From NCBI RefSeq assembly GCF_022095675.1, contig NZ_JAHYSG010000001.1, positions 1 to 64,000 on the forward strand: a DNA stretch of 64,000 nucleotides, given 5' to 3'. The stretch comes from Dactylosporangium sp. AC04546. Lineage in GTDB: Bacteria; Actinomycetota; Actinomycetes; Mycobacteriales; Micromonosporaceae. The translations under genes were made by a program, and so were the position numbers. Shown one piece after another: positions 41,846 through 48,747 of the stretch. Under the pieces are notes generated by a model. That model had not been told where the DNA came from. It saw only the letters and a program-made list of their open reading frames with translations, and did no database searches. The number at the start of each line of letters is the position of its first letter. The first letter of the stretch is position 1.

Positions 41846-43759
41846 GTGACCAGAAAGTCGAGGCATCCGCTGGCCACGGCCGTGGCGGACCTGGCCGGCC
41901 GCATCGCCGACATATCGGACCGCGTTGGGGAGGAGCAGACCGGGCTCCTGCTGCGGCACCGGGCACAACTGGCCGGCTTCCCCGGCTCCACACTCGTGGT
42001 GGTCGGCGAGAAGAACCGGGGCAAGAGCTCCTTGATCAACGCGTTGATCGAGCGAGAGGACCTGCTGCCGGTCAACGCGGACATCGCCACGCACACGTAC
42101 GTCGTCGTGCGGCACGGTGTTCCCGAAGAGGCACGCGCGTTCACGCCGAACGACATCGACGGCGTCGACATCGGAATCGACCGGATCGCCGAGTTCGCGG
42201 GCCTGGCCGACCAGGGCGAGGACCGTGAGCCGCTGCACCCGGATGTGGTACGGGTCGAGGTCACGGTGGACTCACCGCTGCTCCGCGACGGTCTGGTGCT
42301 GGTCGACACCCCCGGCGTGGGCGGGCTGGTCGCCGGGCACACCGCAGTCACCCTCGCCACCCTGGATCGGGCGGACGCGCTGGTCTTCGTGGTCAACGGC
42401 GCCGGCGAACTGCACAAGTCGGAGCTCGACTTCCTGAAGAAGGCTGCGGACCGCACCTCGACCGTGCTGTTCGTCCTCACCCGTATCGACACGTATCCGC
42501 AGTATCAGCAGGTACTGGCGAAGAACCTGGAACTGCTCCGGACGCATGCGCCGTCGTTGGCGAAGTCGCCCTGGTTCCCCGTCAGCAGCCGGCAACGGTT
42601 CGAGGCAGGGCGTGCCGAGGCCAGCGGTGACCCCGACTTCGCCCGGGAACTGCGGGAGAACAGCGGGTTCGACGCGCTCACCCAAGAGCTCACGGGGCGG
42701 GTGCTGCTGCGGGTGGAACAGGACCTGCTGCTCGGGGTCGTGGCGGTCGGCGCGAACGCCGTGGAGCAGATGGACGCTGTCGCAGCGACGGGGATCACGC
42801 TGCTGACGCCCGACGAGGCGACCATCCAGTCCATCAACGCACAACGCGAGGTCACCAACGCACTGTCCGACCCGAACGCACCCTGGCACGCCGAACTCAG
42901 CCAACGGTTGACGGCGGTTCGTGACGAGCTCCGCCAGCACGCCGCGGCCGGCGTCCGCGGCCTGCGCGCCACGGCGGACGCCGCGATTGACGAGGGCGGT
43001 CGGGACATGCTCGTGTCGGTGCCGCGCGACTTCGCCGACGGTTCCCGCGGGCTGGCCATGGAGCTGGAGAGCCGCCTTCGATCGGAAGTTGTCGACGTGA
43101 CGACGTGGCTGGCCGGCGAGCTACGGCTGGCCGGCGTGGATTCGACCGCAACACCGCTGGGCCACCGGCCCGGTGCGGACGCAGCGCCGACGGCGGATGC
43201 TCCGGCCGGCGGACTGGTCGACTGGCCTACACCCACGATGCCCGGCACCGACGCTCTGAGCGCGGTCGGCGGGGCCGACCAGTACGGGAAGATGCTGCGT
43301 GAGCCGGCCGGAAACGCGCTGCGCAAGTTCGGCGAGATCTGGCGCGCAATCGAACCGAAGCGGCAGCGGAACATCGTCATCGCCGCGGTGGCGGTCACCA
43401 TCGCAGCCACCGTGGGTATTGTCGGCTGGGTCGTGAGCCGTCGTCGGTCGGCCAGCCGGAAGGCCCTCATCGAGGAGATCGATCGGGGCACGACGGACCT
43501 CTACACCACGCTCGACGCTCAGCTCGTGGCCGAGGTGGACCGCCTCCGTGCCGAGATCACCAGCAACGCCACTCGGCAGCTCGCCCACCGCTTCAGCAGT
43601 CTCGCGAACGCTTACACGGAGGCCCAGGCCAACCTCACCGCTGCCGAGGCTGACCTGGCACCCCGCCGGAAACTGCTCGAAGAGCGCCGCGGTGAGCTTG
43701 CCACCCTCAGGGGTGAGGTCACTGAGCTGCGTGAGCGGCTCGCCCGCCTTGAGCCGTAG
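41846..43759 (+). CDS. iniA: IniA-like membrane dynamin GTPase
   Basis: A 637-residue GTPase: G1 GEKNRGKS (54-61), G3 DTPGVGG (154-160), G4 LTRID (211-215). After a helical stalk comes one hydrophobic segment (509-530, VIAAVAVTIAATVGIVGWVV), flanked by basic residues, then a C-terminal coiled coil. Mycobacterial IniA has about the same length, the DTPGVGG-L...H switch and a membrane segment at this place, and can promote membrane fission; that activity is assumed here by homology. The start is GTG 41846 with GAGGAGA upstream, 46 bp after the IniC stop. Its stop is 18 bp from that of the convergent GrpE-like gene. Confidence 0.83.
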   Translation: MTRKSRHPLATAVADLAGRIADISDRVGEEQTGLLLRHRAQLAGFPGSTLVVVGEKNRGKSSLINALIEREDLLPVNADIATHTYVVVRHGVPEEARAFTPNDIDGVDIGIDRIAEFAGLADQGEDREPLHPDVVRVEVTVDSPLLRDGLVLVDTPGVGGLVAGHTAVTLATLDRADALVFVVNGAGELHKSELDFLKKAADRTSTVLFVLTRIDTYPQYQQVLAKNLELLRTHAPSLAKSPWFPVSSRQRFEAGRAEASGDPDFARELRENSGFDALTQELTGRVLLRVEQDLLLGVVAVGANAVEQMDAVAATGITLLTPDEATIQSINAQREVTNALSDPNAPWHAELSQRLTAVRDELRQHAAAGVRGLRATADAAIDEGGRDMLVSVPRDFADGSRGLAMELESRLRSEVVDVTTWLAGELRLAGVDSTATPLGHRPGADAAPTADAPAGGLVDWPTPTMPGTDALSAVGGADQYGKMLREPAGNALRKFGEIWRAIEPKRQRNIVIAAVAVTIAATVGIVGWVVSRRRSASRKALIEEIDRGTTDLYTTLDAQLVAEVDRLRAEITSNATRQLAHRFSSLANAYTEAQANLTAAEADLAPRRKLLEERRGELATLRGEVTELRERLARLEP

Positions 43760-43777
43760 CGAGCCGCTCGGTCGCCG

Positions 43778-44296
43778 TCAGCCTGCCGTGCCGGCCTGGT
43801 CCAGGTCGGCACGGTAGACGACGACCTTAGGACGGCGGAGGTACCGCCCGTTGCGCCGGTAGCCCACCAGCTCCGTCGTGGCGACGGTCATGTGCCGGCT
43901 TGCGTCCGTCGTGGCTTCCCGGCCGGTCGCGTCATGTCGGTCGCTGTTGAAGGGCTCGCCGTCGGCCATGATGACCTCGACGTCCACCAGTGCGAGGCGG
44001 CTGTTGAACTGCCGCCACAGCACCTCGTTCTGGTCGCGGAGCCGGTCGGCCTGGTCGATGCAGATGTTCAGCAGCTGCGTCAGCGCCGCGCTGTCCGCGG
44101 TGGCGCCGCGGTCGGCGGGGGCCGGCACCGGTTCGCTGGCTGTCGGGGCCGGGGTTTGGGTCGGCGAGGGGTACCTCGGAGGCGCGACCGGGGCTGCGGT
44201 TGACGCGGGTGTTGTCGCCGGTTTGAGGTGATAACCGACGGCCACCCCCACGGCGACCCCGGCCGCGAATCCCCCCATTACGCCTACGATCGCCAT
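43778..44296 (-). CDS. Membrane-anchored GrpE-like nucleotide exchange factor
   Basis: This 172-residue protein has one N-terminal TM helix (3-22), a Pro/Thr/Ala-rich linker (25-62) and a C-terminal domain that reads as the head of GrpE. A helix (LLNICIDQADRLRDQNEVL) is followed by D-G-E-P-F-N-S-D-R-H-D-A, T-V-A-T-T-E-L-V-G-Y-R-R-N-G-R-Y-L-R-R-P and V-V-V-Y. This matches the GrpE beta domain pattern (G-x-x-F-D-P-x-x-H-x-A ... GY-x-x-x-x-R-x-L-R-x-A). The long GrpE coiled coil is much shortened. Housekeeping GrpE is soluble; membrane anchoring beside Hsp70-like ATPases suggests it recycles them at the membrane (inference). Confidence 0.75.
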   Translation of the reverse strand: MAIVGVMGGFAAGVAVGVAVGYHLKPATTPASTAAPVAPPRYPSPTQTPAPTASEPVPAPADRGATADSAALTQLLNICIDQADRLRDQNEVLWRQFNSRLALVDVEVIMADGEPFNSDRHDATGREATTDASRHMTVATTELVGYRRNGRYLRRPKVVVYRADLDQAGTAG

Positions 44297-44362
44297 GGCA
44301 TTCCCTTCGGAATTCTCTATTGTGCGCTATTGTTGACGCTGGCTGCCCTTCTGGGCGTCCAT

Positions 44363-44390
44363 ATTCCTGATTTCTGATTTCTGAATTCTG
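44363..44390. repeat. Four tandem 7-bp AT-rich repeats upstream of GrpE-like gene
   Basis: Minus-strand units CAGAATT, CAGAAAT, CAGAAAT, CAGGAAT run without gaps, about 67-94 bp before the GrpE-like start. The 125-bp gap (44297-44421) is strikingly AT-rich for this genome and also contains a small GCCC-TTCT-GGGC hairpin (44345-44356). Possible regulator-binding iterons. Confidence 0.6.
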
Positions 44391-44421
44391 GTGGAGCGGG
44401 ACGGCTCGCGCCGTGCCTGGG

Positions 44422-44568
44422 TCAGGTGTCCAGGTCGTAGCCGTCGACGCCGTGGACGTAGTCGTCGACCGACTCATATCCGGTGTGGTCGGCGGATTCG
44501 ATCACGTCGTCCGAGGTCAGTCGCCCGTCGTCCCAGGTCTTGTCGTCGTCGTCATCGTCGTAGGACAT
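44422..44568 (-). CDS. 48-residue Asp-rich acidic peptide
   Basis: A 48-codon ORF begins 1 bp after the stop of the IniA-like gene with a strong AGGAGGGGA site. It encodes 16 Asp and 2 Glu out of 48 residues against one Lys and one Arg, starting MSYDDDDDDK and containing several Asp-Asp pairs. There is no signal peptide. Coupling to the GTPase gene and the good ribosome site support real translation. It may be a charge-mimic inhibitor, a metal-binding or DNA-mimic peptide, or a tether for the basic GTPase surface; none of these is shown. The Asp/His-rich tail of the cyclase-like protein at 30936 is compositionally similar. Confidence 0.6.
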   Translation of the reverse strand: MSYDDDDDDKTWDDGRLTSDDVIESADHTGYESVDDYVHGVDGYDLDT

Positions 44569-44569
44569 C

Positions 44570-46462
44570 TCATTCCCCTCCTGCCGTTGTTGATCCTGCC
44601 GGTACCGAGGCTGCCGTTGCCGAGCCCAACTCGTCGCCGAGCCGGGCGGCCCGCCGGGCCAGCTCCGAGAGCCGCTCCACCCGCTCCTGGGCAACGGCCC
44701 GCTCGGCCGCTAACGCCTCCTCGGCCGCCTGTGCGGCCCGTTCGCTCTGGGCGATCGCCGACTCGAGCTCTGCTCGGCGCGCGGTGAGCTGCTCGGTGAA
44801 CAGCTGCTCCAGGCGTTCGCTCACCTCCCGGAGGGTGGCCTTGAGCGCCGGGGCGAACTCCGTCTTCATCTCGGCCACGATGACCTGCAGGTGCTGTTTG
44901 GCGGAGGCGCGGTCACGGGCCAACTGCTCGCGCAGCTTGCGCCGTTTGTGCAGGAAGTAGCCGGCGCCCAGTCCTGCCGCGAGCCCGGTCAGCGGCGCGA
45001 TCCAACCGATGAGGCCGAAGACCATGAGGCCCGCGCCTGTCCCAGCTATCCCGTGCTCGATGCTGGCCAGGTTTCTGCCGGGCGGTGGGGTCGACGCCAG
45101 CTCAGGCAATGACCGTAGCCGCTCCGGGACCGACAGGCCCGCGTCGAGCGACTCGTCAGCCGGCAGCTTGCTCGCCGCCTCACGGACGATGTCGGAGAGC
45201 CGGCGGCGTAGTTCCGCGTCCAGGTCCGCCCAGAGTGCCTGGACTGAGTCGACGAGCTGTGAAGGGAGCTCGTTGATCATCGTCGGCCCGCCGTCGAGGA
45301 TGCGCTGCGCCGTCCGCGCGGACAGGTCGTTGAGCCCGCGGTGGAACCGTAGCGTCAGATCCTCCTCCAGGCTCCGAAAGCTGCGCTTGAGGCTGGTGCG
45401 CCACGTTGCGCCCTGGTCGAGCAGGCTCTTGAGCCGGCGGCGCTCGATATCGGCTGCGGCCACCAGCGCCGGGTCCCGGCGCAGCGAACGCAGGGACAGT
45501 TCCTCGGCACCGAGCATCTCCTGCGCGGCCCGCTCGCACACCTGAACAGCGTTGGCCAGGTGCAGGAGCTGTGCCCGTCTGGCCACCCGGTGCCGCAGCG
45601 CCGTCTCCAACCCGTCGAATCCGCTCGTGGCCAGCCACTCGGCCGCCTTGTCGGGATTCCCCTCGGCGGCGCACCGGCCGGCCTCTTCGCGGAGCAGGCT
45701 GCTCACCGCGAACCAGGGGGCCGACGAGTGCCCAGGGGCGTGAGCGGCGATGAGCTCCCGGTTGCGATCGAGGGTCTGGCGCCAGTGCGGGTACTTGTCG
45801 ATCTGGGTGAGCACGAAGAGCACCGTCGCGATCCGCCCGGTCACGCTGGCCAGGAAGGCGCATTCGGAGCTGGTCAGCTCGCTCGCCCCGCTGACCACGA
45901 AGATCAATGCGTCGGCCCGGTCGATCGCGGCCATCGTAACGGCCGCGTGCCCGGAGACAAGGCCACCGACGCCCGGTGTGTCCACAAGCGACAGACCTTC
46001 GAGCAGTGGGTGCGGTAGCCCGACGCCCACGTGGGACACGTCGGGGTGACGGACCTCCTGAGTGACCGGGTCCAGTCCGGCGAACTCACCGACCTCGGCC
46101 AGCTCGATCGGACGGCCGCCCGGGCTGGCAAGGTCGACGACGTGAGCCTCGGCCTGGGGCGCGTAGAACACGGTGAGGTGCACGCAGCTCGCCACGTCGG
46201 CGTCGACCGGTAGCAGGCCGGGCCGCTCGACAAGTGCATTGATGAGTGAGCTCTTTCCGCGTTTCTTCTCGCCGACGACAACCACGGTCGCCGGCCCCGA
46301 CCGCTCGGCGCCTGACACGCCGCTCAGCAACTGCTCCGCATCTTCGTCGTCGCGCTCGGCGGCCAACTCGGCGAGCTCGGTGATCAGGCTCGCGACCTCG
46401 CCGGTCAGCGGATGCCGGCCGCCATCATGCCGTGTCGTCGGACTCTTTCTGGTGCCACCCAT
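44570..46462 (-). CDS. iniA: IniA-like membrane dynamin GTPase, second copy
   Basis: A 630-residue paralogue of the IniA-like protein at 41846: G1 GEKKRGKS (64-71), G3 DTPGVGG (161-167), G4 LTQID (218-222). A double hydrophobic hairpin lies at 472-504 (AGLMVFGLIGWIAPLTGLAAG), unlike the single segment of the other copy, and is closer to the mycobacterial IniA membrane paddle. A long Glu/Ala-rich coiled coil ends the protein. It follows the second IniC-like gene by 119 bp and is coupled to the acidic peptide. The two copies clearly share ancestry, but sequence drift suggests an old duplication. Confidence 0.83.
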   Translation of the reverse strand: MGGTRKSPTTRHDGGRHPLTGEVASLITELAELAAERDDEDAEQLLSGVSGAERSGPATVVVVGEKKRGKSSLINALVERPGLLPVDADVASCVHLTVFYAPQAEAHVVDLASPGGRPIELAEVGEFAGLDPVTQEVRHPDVSHVGVGLPHPLLEGLSLVDTPGVGGLVSGHAAVTMAAIDRADALIFVVSGASELTSSECAFLASVTGRIATVLFVLTQIDKYPHWRQTLDRNRELIAAHAPGHSSAPWFAVSSLLREEAGRCAAEGNPDKAAEWLATSGFDGLETALRHRVARRAQLLHLANAVQVCERAAQEMLGAEELSLRSLRRDPALVAAADIERRRLKSLLDQGATWRTSLKRSFRSLEEDLTLRFHRGLNDLSARTAQRILDGGPTMINELPSQLVDSVQALWADLDAELRRRLSDIVREAASKLPADESLDAGLSVPERLRSLPELASTPPPGRNLASIEHGIAGTGAGLMVFGLIGWIAPLTGLAAGLGAGYFLHKRRKLREQLARDRASAKQHLQVIVAEMKTEFAPALKATLREVSERLEQLFTEQLTARRAELESAIAQSERAAQAAEEALAAERAVAQERVERLSELARRAARLGDELGSATAASVPAGSTTAGGE

Positions 46463-46581
46463 TGCCCAACCTCACCTTCGCCGGCGCCCTTCGACACCGG
46501 GCCGTCCTCGACGTTGGACGACCGCGACCGGGTGGATGTTCCCGCCCGCGGCACCGATCCCGATCCTCCGGCGGGCGAGCC

Positions 46582-48060
46582 TTACCAGGTCGACCGGTGT
46601 GACGCCGAGTAGTAGATCGACTCGAACGCCTCGCGGACCAGTCGCACGCACCCGCGGACGGCTCGCAGATGCGGCACGTCGAGCGCGCGCCAGCGGCGGA
46701 TTCGCTCGTCGGCCGCGGCCGCGATCTCGAACGCCAGCCCGGCCGCGTCCAGCGGCAGACCCACCCGTTCCGCGTCGGTGCGGCCCCGGACCAGGTCCAG
46801 CGCGTCGCGCTGCGTGGTCTCGTCGAACGGCGCCTCGGCCAGGTTCAGATCGGCGAGCGCCATACCGACCGCCACCAGCCGCACGGCCGGATGCGTCTGC
46901 AGCTCGGCCAACGTAGCGCGGAGCGCGGCGGCGGCCTGGCGCTGCTGCGACGGGCCGTCCGACCAGGCGATCAGGTCCAGTGCCGCGAGGGCCGACGCAG
47001 CGCGCAGGACATCAACGGCCGGCACGAAACGCTCCTCGATGACCGCACGCAGCGCGCCCAGCCCGGACCGTTCGGCCAGCTCGGTAAGCAGCGCATGTGC
47101 GCCGATCACCCCCGTGTCGACGAGGCTGAGCGCCTCGCGGATGCCGTGCAGACCGAGCAGCGCGACGAGGCGTTGCCGTGCCACGGCGCCGACCGGCGAG
47201 TCGGTGTCGGCGACGAACAGGTCCGCGGAGAGCAGCATCCCGCGTCGTTCGCCGGGCAGTGTTGCCGAGGCGATGGTGCGGATCGCAGCCGCGTCGGCCT
47301 CCGTGAAGTCGTCACCGCACGCGGTCTGGGCCAGGAGGCCCACGACGGGCAGCACGTCTACGACGCTCATGCGCAGTTGGGCCGCGTACCGCTCGGCAAC
47401 TCGCCGCGCGGTGGGCCACGGGTCGGAGCGGCCGTCGCCGAGCTGGTCGACCCGGCTGAGCACGCCGACGGCGTTCGCCACTGACAGCCCAACCGTCGAC
47501 GCCGTCGCCCGCAGCGTCTCCAGCGCCTCCCGCTCCCGCGAACCCGGATGCGGCATCACGAACACGAGGGCGTCACATGCCCGTAGCGCAGCCATCGACA
47601 TCTCGTCGAGTCCGGAGAGCGCGTCGAGGCCCGGCGTGTCGACCAGCGTGTAGCGGGCGAGCCGCGCGTTGGGCACTGCGACCGTGACCGACTCGATCCG
47701 GCCGGCCGGGCGGCCCAGGTCGGCGGGGACCGTGCCGCCCGGGGCGAGCGGCAGCTCATATGGTGGTCCCTCGCGCGGATCGATGCGCACGACGGCGCGA
47801 TGGTGGTTGCGGAACCACGTCACCAGCTTCGTGCATTCGGTCGCGTCCGTGGCGGCGAGGCGTTGCCCGATCAGCGCGTTGACCAAGGTGGACTTTCCGG
47901 CGTTGAGCCGACCCCCGATCGCGACGCGCAACGTCGGCTCGTCCAGACGAGTGACCACCGCTGCGACCGTCTTGCCAACCGGACTGTCCGGACTGATCTC
48001 TGCCAGCGCTGTTGCGCACGCGGTCCGGATCTGGTCGCTGAGCGGGGTGGGCGATGTCAT
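46582..48060 (-). CDS. iniC: IniC-like dynamin-superfamily GTPase, second copy
   Basis: A 492-residue GTPase: G1 GGRLNAGKS (49-57), the ATDATECT switch with TWFRNHH, G3 DTPGLD (141-146), G4 SRVD (202-205). The helical half contains ERSGLGALRAVIEERF, a segment shared with mycobacterial IniC. ATG 48060 overlaps the ECF sigma stop (ATGA), so GTPase synthesis is coupled to sigma synthesis. It parallels the first IniC-like gene at 40339, but its transcription unit is headed by a sigma factor rather than by the Hsp70 fusion. Confidence 0.82.
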   Translation of the reverse strand: MTSPTPLSDQIRTACATALAEISPDSPVGKTVAAVVTRLDEPTLRVAIGGRLNAGKSTLVNALIGQRLAATDATECTKLVTWFRNHHRAVVRIDPREGPPYELPLAPGGTVPADLGRPAGRIESVTVAVPNARLARYTLVDTPGLDALSGLDEMSMAALRACDALVFVMPHPGSREREALETLRATASTVGLSVANAVGVLSRVDQLGDGRSDPWPTARRVAERYAAQLRMSVVDVLPVVGLLAQTACGDDFTEADAAAIRTIASATLPGERRGMLLSADLFVADTDSPVGAVARQRLVALLGLHGIREALSLVDTGVIGAHALLTELAERSGLGALRAVIEERFVPAVDVLRAASALAALDLIAWSDGPSQQRQAAAALRATLAELQTHPAVRLVAVGMALADLNLAEAPFDETTQRDALDLVRGRTDAERVGLPLDAAGLAFEIAAAADERIRRWRALDVPHLRAVRGCVRLVREAFESIYYSASHRSTW

Positions 48061-48635
48061 GCCGCGTTGCTGGCGCTGAGCAGTGCGACGAGACCCTGGC
48101 GTCCGCGCGAGATCTGCGACTTGACGGTGTCGATCGGTACATCCAGGATCTCAGCGATCTCGCGGTACGAGAACCCCCAGAACTCACGGAGGGCCACCGC
48201 GTTGCGGAACTGGACCGGCAGCTGTGACATGGCCCGGATGACGGCGAGCCGGTCGGTCACGGCGTCCTCCACCGCCGCCATGGGCGCCGGCACGGCGGGA
48301 AGGTCGTCAACAAGATCGGGCCGCCGCCGCCGACGCCGCACCTCGTCAATGGCGGCGTTCGTGGCCACCCGGTAGAACCACGTGCCGATCTGGGACCGCC
48401 CGTCGAAGGTTGAAATCCGTTGCCACGCTGTGGTCAAGGCGTTCTGCAGTGCGTCGAGGGCGTCGTGCTCGTTGGCGGTGACGCGCCGGCAGATCGCATG
48501 CATTCGGGCCTGGTGGCGGCGAGCGAGCGCGTCGAACGCCCGCCGGTCCCCGGCGGCCGCACGGCTGACGAGTTCGTCGTCCGGCTGATCAGCCGTCGAC
48601 GATGCTGAACGTGGATTACTGTCACCGTCCCACAC
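48057..48635 (-). CDS. ECF RNA polymerase sigma factor heading the right module
   Basis: This 192-residue sigma factor has region 2 (DRRAFDALARRHQARMHAI, DALDALQNALTTAWQ, IGTWFYRVATNAAIDEVRRR) and a full region 4 (LPVQFRNAVALREFWGFSY, then EIAEILDVPIDTVKSQISRG). GTG 48635 starts it. As first gene of the sigma-IniC-IniA-peptide(-GrpE) unit it probably activates its own operon under envelope stress, as many ECF factors do. No dedicated anti-sigma gene is adjacent, so the control route is unclear; the Hsp70-like proteins are one possibility (speculative). Confidence 0.87.
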   Translation of the reverse strand: MWDGDSNPRSASSTADQPDDELVSRAAAGDRRAFDALARRHQARMHAICRRVTANEHDALDALQNALTTAWQRISTFDGRSQIGTWFYRVATNAAIDEVRRRRRRPDLVDDLPAVPAPMAAVEDAVTDRLAVIRAMSQLPVQFRNAVALREFWGFSYREIAEILDVPIDTVKSQISRGRQGLVALLSASNAA

Positions 48636-48747
48636 AGCCGGAAGTGTAGAAAGTCGAAGATCCGGAGCGAGTCTTCGTGATCGTCAAATAATGGTGAACG
48701 TTCGGCCGATACGTTCCGGCAAACTGTGATTATGGCCGCCCGGGCGT

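Noticed and set aside
48690..48725. GGAAC and GTT elements upstream of the ECF sigma gene as an autoregulated promoter
   Set aside because: Spacing on the minus strand is only about 12 bp, too short for ECF promoters (about 16-17 bp).
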